A DNA stretch of 64,000 bases from Candidatus Desulfosporosinus nitrosoreducens. Its GTDB lineage: Bacteria > Bacillota > Desulfitobacteriia > Desulfitobacteriales > Desulfitobacteriaceae. This document shows positions 37,120 through 45,967 of this stretch, in pieces. The position numbers and the translations under genes are program-made. How positions within the stretch are numbered: the first letter of the stretch is position 1; the number at the start of each line of letters is the position of its first letter. The stretch is from positions 38,217 to 102,216 of the forward strand of contig NZ_JAVHUW010000041.1 in the NCBI RefSeq assembly GCF_030954495.1, in the 5' to 3' direction. The notes below the pieces were generated by a model. That model ran no database searches. It had not been told where the DNA came from and saw only the letters and a program-made list of their open reading frames with translations.

Positions 37120-37176
37120 AAAGTTCACAATCAATTTTCCCTCCCTGAAGAATTAGGAAAATTGACCGTGAACTTT
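37120..37176 (-). terminator. Long hairpin, expression platform of second riboswitch
   Basis: Arms 37120-37140 and 37156-37176 pair over about 20 bp with two mismatches (ends AAAGTTCAC/GTGAACTTT). On the minus strand the hairpin is followed by TGCTTTTAG and then by the GGAGG of cblS. It is suited to terminate transcription ahead of cblS. Confidence 0.7.
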
Positions 37177-37194
37177 ACCTTGATCCAGGTCATT

Positions 37195-37365
37195 TACATT
37201 ATAGGCAGGTCTCCTGACTTAGAATCAACGACTTATACTCCTTCCCGGTTTCCCAGTGGTCAATGTATAAATCTCCTCATTTACAGTGGTGGGTCCGTCC
37301 GGGATTTTCACCCAGTTCCCTATTCTCCCTTTTCAAGGGCACCTACAACAATAACTATTGAGTTA
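37195..37365 (-). promoter_or_regulatory. Cobalamin riboswitch controlling cblS-cblT-ecfAA'-ecfT-cbiD
   Basis: On the minus strand the leader shows the same landmarks as the first element: GAACTGGGTGAAAATCCCGG, GGACCCACCACTGT (B12 box variant ACCACTGT), a variable arm with AACCGGGAAGGAG, and the closing AAGTCAGGAGACCTGCC. It places the transporter operon and cbiD under the same cobalamin signal as the main operon. Confidence 0.93.
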
Positions 37366-37450
37366 ATCGTATTTTAATCTATGGAGAGCCAGAAGACAAG
37401 AGTTTTTTCAATCTTCAGCTTTACTCTGAATTCGGGGTTATTCAAGACTT

Positions 37451-38269
37451 CTACCCTTTATAACGATTCCGTACAACTGCCAGCTCTTTGCGGCGTTTGC
37501 CAAATTCCCGGACTTGATCCCTTAACCAAACCTGAAAATGCTCTTTTAGATGGTCCTGGTTGAAGCGGCTGGCTTGAGCTTCGAACAGCCAGCGCAGACC
37601 TTTGCCGTCAGCAGACGGCAGGATAGTCGCTTCCTGACCGCAAAACGGACAGACGGCATGATCAGGTTGGGGAAACTTCCAGAGATCGGACCAGCATGTG
37701 GGACATTGCCCCGCTTCCAAGGAGTGAGGCTCGCCGAACAAGGACGCTCCGAGAGACTGTATGCGCTCTTGGGCCTCAGGTCTTAATAAAGTTTCGCCTG
37801 GAAGGGCGCCAATAAACATATGGGCATCCTTAACATTCAACCCCAGAAACCGGGCATTGGCAATTAAAGCAGACAGGGTATATCCCTCCCACCCTTTGAT
37901 TCCCGCAGTTCCAATAATCACACAGGGTTTCCCCCAGATTTCATCGAGATGCTGAGCCAGCGCAATAATCCTGTCCCCCAGCATTTTGGTTATTCCCGCG
38001 GGACCTAAGGCATAGCAGGGAGAAGAAACAATGATCCCATCCGCCTCTTTTAGGCGCTCAAAAATCGAATATAAATCATCCTTAAGGGGGCAGCGTTGAT
38101 CCGGAACTAAACAGGCATAACAGGCCTTGCAGGGCTGAAGGTTGAATTCCGGCAGTTTAAGAAGCTCCAGTTTTACTTCCTCTCCGATTGAGGCGGCAGC
38201 TTCTTTGATAAGGACTTCGCCATTGCCTAATCTTCGCTGTGAAGCAATAAGTCCTAGGACTTTTTTCAT
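37451..38269 (-). CDS. Iron-sulfur flavoprotein / NADPH-dependent FMN reductase family protein
   Basis: A 272-residue flavodoxin-fold protein. The FMN phosphate loop is near the start (LIASQRRLGNGEVL), and CKACYACLVPDQRC (about residues 47-60) gives the close cysteine motif that binds a 4Fe-4S cluster in Isf-type proteins. A C-terminal extension carries CPTC and CPFC pairs (about residues 190-214), probably a zinc ribbon, which is not part of the basic family. Its 3' end lies next to the second riboswitch, but it has its own promoter region. Electron partner unknown. Confidence 0.8.
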   Translation of the reverse strand: MKKVLGLIASQRRLGNGEVLIKEAAASIGEEVKLELLKLPEFNLQPCKACYACLVPDQRCPLKDDLYSIFERLKEADGIIVSSPCYALGPAGITKMLGDRIIALAQHLDEIWGKPCVIIGTAGIKGWEGYTLSALIANARFLGLNVKDAHMFIGALPGETLLRPEAQERIQSLGASLFGEPHSLEAGQCPTCWSDLWKFPQPDHAVCPFCGQEATILPSADGKGLRWLFEAQASRFNQDHLKEHFQVWLRDQVREFGKRRKELAVVRNRYKG

Positions 38270-38439
38270 AATCTCTCTCCCCTTTTTCCAGATATCTTGG
38301 CAACCTATCGTGATGAAAATTTTGAATATTTGAAAGGAATTTCAGTTTATTATACCAAATTTTCAGGTAGAATGTGGAAGTCATTAAATCGGCTAAAATG
38401 GAAACCATACTAGAGAATCTAATTTAAGGAGGAATTCAC

Positions 38440-38613
38440 ATGTCCGGACAAACTAAAAAAATGCCTCAACCTAATGGCGGAATTAAATGTCTTGTTAATA
38501 CCTGTCACTATTATGGTACAGGAGATCACTGTCATGCCGAGAAGATCGAAGTTCACGCTCCGAACGCTCAAAGCTCTGAGATGACTGACTGCGCCACCTT
38601 TCTTCCCGAATAA
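38440..38613 (+). CDS. DUF1540 domain-containing small protein
   Basis: A 57-residue protein with the DUF1540 cysteine pattern: C17, C22, C31 and C51 in IKCLVNTCHYYG, DHCHAEKIEVHAP and TDCATF. Proteins of this kind are common, often multicopy, in spore-forming clostridia and may bind metal; no function is established. The ATG follows AAGGAGGAATTCAC. A strong terminator follows, so it is a single-gene unit. Confidence 0.85.
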   Translation: MSGQTKKMPQPNGGIKCLVNTCHYYGTGDHCHAEKIEVHAPNAQSSEMTDCATFLPE

Positions 38614-38658
38614 CATTTATTAGTTTGTTTTCAGGTTTCCAAAAGTTTTTTGATTTAT

Positions 38659-38696
38659 AAAGTATAAGGCTTGTTTCAAGGCAAGCCTTATACTTT
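38659..38696 (+). terminator. Strong intrinsic terminator after DUF1540 gene
   Basis: A perfect 15-bp stem: AAAGTATAAGGCTTG at 38659-38673 and its complement at 38682-38696, with an 8-nt loop, followed by TTATTTTTA. Confidence 0.9.
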
Positions 38697-38719
38697 TTAT
38701 TTTTAAACCTGCATTATAC

Positions 38720-38885
38720 TTCAGCATAAAGGCAACAGGCGGTCGCCTGCGCCGGACGGCCCCTTTTCGCCATCCTTGGCTTCAGGAACACCCGGACATC
38801 CGGGCCGGCGCTTCTCCGCTGTACTGCCCCTCCGAAGCCAGTGTCTCCGGGCGCTGCGGCAAAGTTTTCTTTTCCGGCCTGTAAC
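38720..38885. other. GC-rich intergenic segment without an identifiable gene
   Basis: Between the DUF1540 terminator and pspC lies a stretch clearly richer in G and C than its flanks, with a perfect CCCGGA-CA-TCCGGG hairpin near 38790 and GGCGC/GCGCT repeats. No convincing reading frame or known RNA family was recognised. Confidence 0.3.
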
Positions 38886-38976
38886 ATTTAATTCAGCGTA
38901 TGCGTATTAAGGGGTGAGAGACTGCCGTCAAAGTGCCTTAAGAAACGATGATTTCGAGGTAAGAGGAGGAAAAGGA

Positions 38977-39171
38977 ATGTCCAAACGTTTGTATAGATCC
39001 AGTCATGATAAACAATTAGGAGGAGTCTGCGGTGGTATTGCCGAGTACTTAGACCTCGATCCCAGTCTTGTTCGCCTGGGAGCTTTACTCCTTCTCCTAG
39101 TGGGAGGAACAGGGTTTCTGGCTTATCTTGCCGCTTGGTTCATAATTCCCAGTGAGAAACGAATCACATAA
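38977..39171 (+). CDS. PspC domain-containing protein
   Basis: A 64-residue PspC-domain membrane protein: KQLGGVCGGIAEYLDLDPSLVRL followed by one hydrophobic helix (LLLLLVGGTGFLAYLAAWFIIP). In other bacteria PspC regulates phage-shock or envelope stress; the short stand-alone form is common in Firmicutes. ATG 38977 follows GAGGAGGAAAAGGA; the frame extends 21 codons upstream without a better site. Confidence 0.9.
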   Translation: MSKRLYRSSHDKQLGGVCGGIAEYLDLDPSLVRLGALLLLLVGGTGFLAYLAAWFIIPSEKRIT

Positions 39172-39204
39172 CTTAAGAAATAAACTAAATTTATAATTTT
39201 AAGG

Positions 39205-39243
39205 AACAGCCGGAAATCAAGAGGAAATTAACCGGCTGTTTTT
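39205..39243 (+). terminator. Intrinsic terminator after pspC
   Basis: AACAGCCGG at 39205-39213 pairs with CCGGCTGTT at 39232-39240, followed by a run of five T. It overlaps the 3' end of the convergent ABC transporter gene. Confidence 0.8.
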
Positions 39244-40989
39244 CACTGATGCTTCTCCTTGTTGAAGCATAAACATTTTATAGTACAGTCCTTCTGTGGC
39301 CAAAAGTTCAGCGTGGCTACCTCTCTCGACAATTCTTCCGTGGTGCAGGACTAAAATCAGATCGGCATCCTGAATGGTCGAAAGTCTATGAGCGATAGCG
39401 ATGGTCGTACGACCCTTGCGCATCTTGCTTAAAGCTGTTTGAATCGCTTCTTCGGTTTCCGTATCCACGTTTGCTGTTGCCTCGTCCAAAACCAGAATTT
39501 TGGGATTACCGGCTATGGTGCGGGCGAAACAGATTAGTTGGCGCTGCCCATTGGACAAGGTTGCCCCTCGTTCTCCGATCGGTTCTTGGAACCCTTGAGG
39601 AAGTTTGCGGACAAATTCTTCCGCCTGAACAAAGTCAACTGCTTCCTCTATCTCTTTCTTGCGCACAGATGATCTGGCAAGGGCAATATTGCTGGAAATG
39701 TCGCCTACAAATAAAAAGGGGTCCTGGGCGACAAGACCAACTTTGGCTCTCAGCTCTTGATCGGAAATTTCGGCAAGTGAAATCCCGTCTATGAGAATTT
39801 CCCCCCGTGTGACCGGGTAAAAGCGCATGAGAAGATTGGCTACGGTACTTTTGCCGCTGCCGGTGTGTCCGACTAAAGCCACTGTCTGACCGGGGTGGGC
39901 GGTAAAGCTGACGGATTGCAAAACATCCGGCACAGCATTTTCCAAGCTGTCATAGGAGAAGCTGACATTTTTAAATTCTATCTTCCCCCGCTCAATGAAT
40001 TGCAGGGCCCGGGGCTTGACACTTGCGGCCAGGCGCCGGTCATCCAGTAATTCAAAAACCCGTTCGGCGGCAACTAAAGACTGCTGGAGTTGAGATAACC
40101 TTTGCATCATCATGTTAATCGGTTCAAAAAAGCGCTCAAGGTAATTGATAAAAGCGTAAAGCACACCTATTTGAATGGGACCGAACAGAGATTGAAAGCC
40201 GAAATAATTTAAAACCAGGATGAGGACAAAGGTATAGATTAAATCGACGGCCGGACGAACAAAAAGGCTTTCCAAACGGATATTGGTCATAGAGGCCCGG
40301 TAGTAAGCGTTGTTGATCTTTTGAAATTCCGTACGAAAACGTTTCTCCTGCCGCATGGCCTGAATGATAAACATACCCTGTATCGATTCATTCAGTTTAG
40401 CGTTGAGGTGGCTCAGCTCTTTGCGCATAACCCGGTAAACTTTGATGCTAACCTTGCGGTATAAATACATCAGGCCGATAATGATGGGAAGCAAAACTAA
40501 ACAAAAGGCCGCCAGCCGCAAATCCAAACTGAACATTGCCCCAAAAACGCTGAGAATAAAGACAATATTTTGGACAAAAGCCGCCAAAACTCCGACAAAT
40601 AGTTCTTTAATGGCTTCAGTGTCGTTGGTAATGCGAGAAATTAAAGCGCCGGCCGGTGTCTTGTCAAAAACCTTAAATTCCAACTTTTGAACATGACTAA
40701 AAACGTCAATCCGGAGCTGCTGGACCACTTCAAGCGCGATTTGATTGAAACTGACTAATTGCCGGTAGTGCAAGCCAGCAGAAAGAATGTTCAGGCCTAA
40801 ATACGCACTTCCGAGCAATATAAGGGCCGGGCGGTCAAAAGAGCGGGGGACTAAATGCTGGTCAAGAAAAATTTTGACCAGAATCGGGCCTGCGACATCC
40901 GCAAAGGTGGCCAGTAAAAGAAGAGCAGAAGCAAGCGTTAAGGCCTTTTTGTGGGGAGCCAGATACCTCAGCAGGCGGCGAATGATCAT
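39217..40989 (-). CDS. ABC exporter half-transporter, second subunit
   Basis: A 590-residue exporter with an N-terminal six-helix domain (about 10-310) and a C-terminal ATPase: Walker A GHTGSGKST, signature LSNGQRQLI (a variant of LSGGQ), Walker B ILVLDEATANVD, H-loop AIAHRLST. With the preceding gene it should form a heterodimeric multidrug- or lipid-type exporter like BmrCD/YheHI. ATG 40989 is chosen: it comes one nt after the upstream stop and has AGGGGG before it. Confidence 0.88.
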   Translation of the reverse strand: MIIRRLLRYLAPHKKALTLASALLLLATFADVAGPILVKIFLDQHLVPRSFDRPALILLGSAYLGLNILSAGLHYRQLVSFNQIALEVVQQLRIDVFSHVQKLEFKVFDKTPAGALISRITNDTEAIKELFVGVLAAFVQNIVFILSVFGAMFSLDLRLAAFCLVLLPIIIGLMYLYRKVSIKVYRVMRKELSHLNAKLNESIQGMFIIQAMRQEKRFRTEFQKINNAYYRASMTNIRLESLFVRPAVDLIYTFVLILVLNYFGFQSLFGPIQIGVLYAFINYLERFFEPINMMMQRLSQLQQSLVAAERVFELLDDRRLAASVKPRALQFIERGKIEFKNVSFSYDSLENAVPDVLQSVSFTAHPGQTVALVGHTGSGKSTVANLLMRFYPVTRGEILIDGISLAEISDQELRAKVGLVAQDPFLFVGDISSNIALARSSVRKKEIEEAVDFVQAEEFVRKLPQGFQEPIGERGATLSNGQRQLICFARTIAGNPKILVLDEATANVDTETEEAIQTALSKMRKGRTTIAIAHRLSTIQDADLILVLHHGRIVERGSHAELLATEGLYYKMFMLQQGEASVKNSRLISS

Positions 40990-40990
40990 T

Positions 40991-42745
40991 TCAATCCCCC
41001 TCCCCTTCTTCAAGCGAAGATTCTATCTGTTGACTTCGATAGGTTGAGGCGTACCAACCATCGAGTTCCATAAGCTCGGCATGAGAACCTTGTTCAGAAA
41101 TTTGACCATCTTTAAGGACAATGATTAAATCCGCGTGTTCAACGGCACTGAGACGATGGGAGGATATAAAGGTGGTTTTTTGAGTCCGGACTTCCCGCAG
41201 CCCCTGTAAAATTGATTTTTCCGTCTTAGCATCGACAGCGGACAGAGAATCGTCCAAAATCAGTATTTCCGGTTCTGTCAAAAGCGCCCTGGCAATGGAT
41301 ATTCTTTGCTTTTGCCCTCCGGACAAGGTAACTCCCCGGTCTCCGACCAAGGTGTCATAATTCTTTGCCAAACGTTCAATATCGTTATGAATATCCGCGA
41401 TCTTGGCCACCTTCTGAATTTCCCTCAAAGATGCCTCCGGTTTGCCAAAAGCTATGTTTTCGGCAATGGAAATAGAAAAGAGAAAATGATCCTGAGGCAC
41501 ATACCCTATTGTCTTACGTAAAGCATCTAAGGTGACAGCGTAAATTGAAGTTCCGCCAATTCGCAGGTCTCCGCCGGAAAGGTCAAATTCGCGCAGGAGA
41601 AGTCTCAGGAAGGTTGTCTTCCCGCTCCCTGTTTTGCCGACAATTCCCAAAGTTTGCCCGGAGCGCAGCAGAACATTCAGGTCTTGCAAAACAGGCGTGC
41701 TTGTTGCGGGATAAGTAAAGGTGGCTTGGCGGAACTCAACATCTCCCATGGGCAAAGAGGATTTTGCTTCTTCCCGCTCGCAGATGTTTTGTTTGATGTT
41801 CAGTAAACTATGGACCCGGTCATAAGAAGCCCGGCCGCGCTCCAGGATATTAAAAAGCCAGCCGAAGGCCAGCATAGGCCAAATGAACTGTCCCAGATAA
41901 ATCGTAAACTGAGTGAGCTGACCAAAAGTCAGGTTCCCCTTAACTACATCCTTGGCGCCGAAAACAAGAGCCAGGAAAAAGGAAAACCCGATGATGAGCT
42001 GGATTGTGGGGTCAAAGAGGGCATCTACCTTGGCAACGGCAATATTCTTCTCAACAACGTCGGCGGACAGCCTCCGGAAAGCTTCTGTCTCCGCTTCCTC
42101 TTCGCCGAAAGCCTTGACGACTCTAACTCCGGTGATGTTTTCCAGTACTTTGTCATTGAGATCGGAAAAAGCTGCCTGGGCCCGGTGGAATCGCTGATGA
42201 AGCATCGTACCATAGCGGCTGGTGGACCAGGCCATCAAAGGCATAGGCAGTAAGGTGATGAGGGTGAGCTTCCAACTAATCACTATAGCCATGGAAATAA
42301 CTACCAGTCCGCCGGTTGTCAGGGAGTCCACGAAGGTCAATACCCCCATGCCTGCCGTTGTTTCAATGGCTTGAATGTCATTGGTGGCATGGGCCATTAA
42401 ATCTCCGGTGCGGTGCTGCTGATAAAATTGCGGAGACAGGCGCGTAAAGTGGTCAAAGAGTTGTTGTCTCAGCAGCCTGCTTAAGCGGCTTGCAGCGCCG
42501 AAAATCATTAAACGCCAGACGAATCTTAAGCCATAAACCACCAAGCCTGTTCCTGCCAGCCACAAGCTCCATTGCAGCAAGGATTTCAAAGTCAGATTGT
42601 TATGACTTACGCCATCAACAAGCACACGTACAACATAAGGCGGAAATAAATTGAGAACAGCAACAAAGACTAACATAACAATTCCTACACTGTAGCTTTT
42701 CTTTTCTAATTTAAAAAACCACATCAGATCTTTAAAAAGAAGCAT
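40991..42745 (-). CDS. ABC exporter half-transporter, first subunit
   Basis: A 584-residue exporter subunit with a six-helix N-terminal domain and an ATPase domain: Walker A GKTGSGKTT, signature LSGGQKQRIS, Walker B ILILDDSLSAVD. An aspartate (DDS) replaces the catalytic glutamate of Walker B, as in the degenerate site of heterodimeric exporters, whereas the downstream partner keeps DEA. This strongly supports a heterodimer. Substrate unknown. Confidence 0.88.
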   Translation of the reverse strand: MLLFKDLMWFFKLEKKSYSVGIVMLVFVAVLNLFPPYVVRVLVDGVSHNNLTLKSLLQWSLWLAGTGLVVYGLRFVWRLMIFGAASRLSRLLRQQLFDHFTRLSPQFYQQHRTGDLMAHATNDIQAIETTAGMGVLTFVDSLTTGGLVVISMAIVISWKLTLITLLPMPLMAWSTSRYGTMLHQRFHRAQAAFSDLNDKVLENITGVRVVKAFGEEEAETEAFRRLSADVVEKNIAVAKVDALFDPTIQLIIGFSFFLALVFGAKDVVKGNLTFGQLTQFTIYLGQFIWPMLAFGWLFNILERGRASYDRVHSLLNIKQNICEREEAKSSLPMGDVEFRQATFTYPATSTPVLQDLNVLLRSGQTLGIVGKTGSGKTTFLRLLLREFDLSGGDLRIGGTSIYAVTLDALRKTIGYVPQDHFLFSISIAENIAFGKPEASLREIQKVAKIADIHNDIERLAKNYDTLVGDRGVTLSGGQKQRISIARALLTEPEILILDDSLSAVDAKTEKSILQGLREVRTQKTTFISSHRLSAVEHADLIIVLKDGQISEQGSHAELMELDGWYASTYRSQQIESSLEEGEGD

Positions 42746-42904
42746 ATAATCTCCTCTCGTATTTGGCCAAGGAATTCACACCGCAAAATAGCAAAGCTAC
42801 TACTGTAAGATAAAGTCAGCCGCGCTGGATGTGCTAAAATTATAGCATAAAAAGGCTTGCCCCTGTTCCAAAGTTTGATTAAATTCAGGTTATAAGTGTC
42901 CTTA

Positions 42905-42950
42905 AATAAAAAGAAGAAGCCTTTCACTCTTGAACAGAATGAAAGGCTTC
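42905..42950 (-). terminator. Intrinsic terminator after ytxJ
   Basis: On the minus strand GAAGCCTTTCA and TGAAAGGCTTC form an 11-bp stem with a 13-nt loop, followed by TTCTTTTTATTT. Confidence 0.88.
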
Positions 42951-42956
42951 CGAAGG

Positions 42957-43304
42957 CTAGCCGTTGTTGTTTAAAGCCTGGATAAGGTTAAGCAGAGTGA
43001 TTGCTTGGTGCGACGTATGCCAAAGTACATTTTTATCCCTCAAGAGGATCACTTGAGGAGATTCATGTTTGATTCCTAAATCGTTAGCGACCTGATTAGA
43101 AAGAGAACGGGATTCGATAACTTTGATCATAACAATTAGAACATCATCGGCAGTTTGCTGGAGATAATTTCTGACTTCCTGCCAGGCATGGGCACTAATA
43201 GGACACTGGGTGCTGTGTTTGAAAATCAGAACCTTGCGGCGGCAAGACTCCTCCAGTGCCGCTTGGAAATCCTGAGATGTTGTTAACTCCTTTAATTCAG
43301 CCAT
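42957..43304 (-). CDS. ytxJ: YtxJ family thioredoxin-fold protein
   Basis: A 115-residue thioredoxin-fold protein of the YtxJ family (annotated elsewhere as a bacillithiol-system redox protein). The single active-site cysteine is in KHSTQCPISAHAW (about residue 34) and the cis-proline region in HESPQVILLRD. A monothiol bacilliredoxin-like role in de-thiolation is inferred from family. It is a single-gene unit with its own terminator. Confidence 0.82.
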   Translation of the reverse strand: MAELKELTTSQDFQAALEESCRRKVLIFKHSTQCPISAHAWQEVRNYLQQTADDVLIVMIKVIESRSLSNQVANDLGIKHESPQVILLRDKNVLWHTSHQAITLLNLIQALNNNG

Positions 43305-43405
43305 AAACTCAACTCCTTTAGTTAAAGCGGTATCTTAAAAACAGCGCCGGATTAGGGCTAGATTAAACTTCAATCTGCCTTTTCAGCGAAGGCAGGATCT
43401 GAAAA

Positions 43406-44176
43406 TCAAGAATTCTTGAGATGCTGCCAGCGGCAAAGAACTGTTTCTAAAAGGTCGACAATAATGAACAGCCCTACACCCAATAATCCCATCATGATAA
43501 TTCCGGCGAACATTTCGTCCGGTGCGGCCCGGCTCCAGGCATCCATAATAAAATAGCCCAGACCTTCCGTGGTGGCAAAAGATTCTGCGAAAAATAAAAC
43601 GGCGATAGCGGTTCCCATGCTGAGGCGCAAGGAAGTGAGAACATCCGGCAGGCTTGCCGGTAAAAGTACATACCTATAGATTTGCAGCCGGCTCCCTCCC
43701 AGAGAACGCAGAGAAGAAATTGTTTCGGCGGGCACTTTACGCACGGCATCCCTTGTTGTGACTAGAATTTGAAAAAAAACAATAAAGGTAATCAGGAAAA
43801 TTTTCGATGAGTCCCCCAGACCCAGGAACAAAAGAATTAAAGGAAGAAAGACGATTTTCGGAATCGGATACAAAATATAAATCAGCGGGGCTAAAAAACG
43901 GTCAATTCTCCGCTCATATCCCATTAGCAAACCGCCGGGAAGCCCTAGAAGCAAGGAAATTAAGGTAGAAAGCACAACTCGATAGGTGCTGATCCAGAGA
44001 TGTTTTCCCAGACTGACAGTTAACAAGCGCGCCGTGGCTCTGAAAGCAGAGCCCGGTGTCGGAAATAACGGTGTTTTAAGGGCCCAGGAAGCATACTGCC
44101 AAAGCAGAAGCAAGAATAATCCGGCTCCCAAATAGCCCAGAAGTTGTTTTTGCAGCTCTCTTTTGCCTCGGGTCAT
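43406..44176 (-). CDS. ABC transporter permease (SsuC/TauC/NitT type)
   Basis: A 256-residue permease with about six helices and the EAA-type loop contacting the ATPase (SSLRSLGGSRLQIYRYVLLPASLPDVLTSLR). It belongs to the nitrate/sulfonate/taurine/thiamine-precursor branch of importers. It overlaps the ATPase gene by 4 nt and is the last gene of a three-gene importer operon. Confidence 0.85.
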   Translation of the reverse strand: MTRGKRELQKQLLGYLGAGLFLLLLWQYASWALKTPLFPTPGSAFRATARLLTVSLGKHLWISTYRVVLSTLISLLLGLPGGLLMGYERRIDRFLAPLIYILYPIPKIVFLPLILLFLGLGDSSKIFLITFIVFFQILVTTRDAVRKVPAETISSLRSLGGSRLQIYRYVLLPASLPDVLTSLRLSMGTAIAVLFFAESFATTEGLGYFIMDAWSRAAPDEMFAGIIMMGLLGVGLFIIVDLLETVLCRWQHLKNS

Positions 44177-44928
44177 TCTGCGCTTCCCCCTTCTAAAAGA
44201 GAGCGAATGTAGCTGGCTTTCTGGAAAAACTCTGAAGTTTGGCGATAACCGCTTTGCCCTACTTGAGGATTAAAGATTTCGCCCACGATCTGCGTGGGGC
44301 GGCCATTTTTCAGAACGAGGATACGGCTGCCTAAAAAAACGGCTTCTTCGATACTGTGAGTTACCAGAACTGTAGTCAGCTTCTGCTCTTGCCAAATTTC
44401 CAATAAAAGTTTCTGGAGCCGCTCTCGTGTTAAAGCATCGAGGGCGGATAAAGGCTCATCCATCAGAAGTAAATCCGGCTTTAAGGTCAAAGCCCTGGCT
44501 AAAGCAACTCTTTGTTTCTGCCCGCCGCTTAATTGGCTGGGAAAATGATGCTTTACTTCCGTTAGCCCCATTTTGTGGATCATTTCATCGACAATATATC
44601 GATAAACTTTTTTAGGCTGATGCCTTACCTTTAACCCCAGGCGAACATTCTGTTCCACATTCAGCCAAGGAAAAAGCCCGTACTCCTGAAGAATTATGGC
44701 TGTCTTCTGGCGAGTCTTGCGCAAAGGTTCGCCCCAAATTCTGATTTCCCCGCCGCTGGGCTTCAACAACCCCGATAGAAGATAAAGAAGAGTGCTTTTT
44801 CCACACCCTGACGGGCCAATCAGCACGAGGCTCTCCCCCGGATCAATTTTCAAATTAAAATCAGAGTAGACCTTGACCGGCAGTGCCCCTTGACTATAGG
44901 CCAGATCACAATTCGCTACGTCAATCAC
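44173..44928 (-). CDS. ABC transporter ATP-binding protein (SsuB/TauB type)
   Basis: A 251-residue ATPase with Walker A GPSGCGKST, Q-loop ILQEYGLFPW, signature LSGGQKQRVA, Walker B LLLMDEPLSALD and H-loop VTHSIEEA. It energises the permease that overlaps its 3' end. Confidence 0.87.
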   Translation of the reverse strand: MIDVANCDLAYSQGALPVKVYSDFNLKIDPGESLVLIGPSGCGKSTLLYLLSGLLKPSGGEIRIWGEPLRKTRQKTAIILQEYGLFPWLNVEQNVRLGLKVRHQPKKVYRYIVDEMIHKMGLTEVKHHFPSQLSGGQKQRVALARALTLKPDLLLMDEPLSALDALTRERLQKLLLEIWQEQKLTTVLVTHSIEEAVFLGSRILVLKNGRPTQIVGEIFNPQVGQSGYRQTSEFFQKASYIRSLLEGGSAE

Positions 44929-44983
44929 TGATTATTATCTCCTTATTTCTGAGGTCGGAAATTAACATTTCAACGCTCAATGG

Positions 44984-45967
44984 CTATTGAGGCAGGAGAG
45001 TGCCGTCTACCAGATCATTGTAGCTGTAGGCTTGAGGAATAAGTTTCTTGGCGACCATCCATTTCATTACGCTGTCAATTTCATCCTGCGTTGGCAATTG
45101 AAGTTTTGAGAAGGTTGGCGTTTTATAAGTTTGCTGAATGTCAGCAGGAACCTGGGCTTTTTCCAAAAACAGACTGTGGTACTGATCCGGATGATCACTT
45201 AAAGCTTGTCCGGCCAGACCATAAACCCGAACAGCTGCTTTTATGCCCGCGGGATTATCCTGAATGCTTTGGCTCCTGAACAAAAATACAGTCTGACTGA
45301 TGTTGCGATAAGTATCGTCGGCTACTAAGTGTGCTCCCTTGGCTTGAGCCAGTGCCGCTAAAGGATCAGGCAAGCAAGCGGCATTAATTTGATCTGAAAG
45401 CAGCATGTCAAGGCGCACTGGCATTTTGGGAATGGACATTTTCTTAACCTCACTGAGCGGAATCCCCTTGTCAGTGAGCAGCTGATCGCTGACATAATCA
45501 ATGATCGAGTTTTCGGAGATTCCCAGGGTAGCTCCTTTAAGAGCATTTAAATCCCGGATATTTGATTTGGGTGAGGACAGAATGGCAAAACGCCCTTCTT
45601 GCGGAGTTGCCCCGAGGCCAATAGCCGCAATTTTTACATCTGTTCCGCTTTTCTTTAACAAGGCCACGGCAACCAGATCGGCGACTTCACCGTCAATTTG
45701 ACCGGCTTGCAAGGCTGTGTCGCGTTCCACGGCGCTGGCAAAGTTGACCAACTGAACTTGCACGCCTTCCTTCGTGTATAATCCATCTTTTTCCGCAACA
45801 TAAAAAGGCAGGTTATCTTCTATCGGCAATACTCCGATTTTTACCGGTTTGCTTGTCGTCGCTGAAGATTGATTGGTAGGCGCCGGAGACGCAGCGCAAC
45901 CTGAAACTATTAAAGCCAAACCCAGGACAACCGGGACTATCTTGAACCAGAAACTTCTTTTTTGCAT
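44984..45967 (-). CDS. ABC transporter substrate-binding lipoprotein (NMT1/SsuA family)
   Basis: A 327-residue lipoprotein: signal peptide with lipobox LIVSGC (cysteine at residue 24), then an NMT1/SsuA-type periplasmic-binding fold (KIGVLPIEDNLPFYVAEKDGLY, LQAGQIDGEVADLVA). The ligand cannot be read from sequence; sulfonates, nitrate or pyrimidine precursors are family options. AAGGAGTGG precedes the ATG. I found no TPP or other riboswitch in its leader. Confidence 0.85.
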   Translation of the reverse strand: MQKRSFWFKIVPVVLGLALIVSGCAASPAPTNQSSATTSKPVKIGVLPIEDNLPFYVAEKDGLYTKEGVQVQLVNFASAVERDTALQAGQIDGEVADLVAVALLKKSGTDVKIAAIGLGATPQEGRFAILSSPKSNIRDLNALKGATLGISENSIIDYVSDQLLTDKGIPLSEVKKMSIPKMPVRLDMLLSDQINAACLPDPLAALAQAKGAHLVADDTYRNISQTVFLFRSQSIQDNPAGIKAAVRVYGLAGQALSDHPDQYHSLFLEKAQVPADIQQTYKTPTFSKLQLPTQDEIDSVMKWMVAKKLIPQAYSYNDLVDGTLLPQ

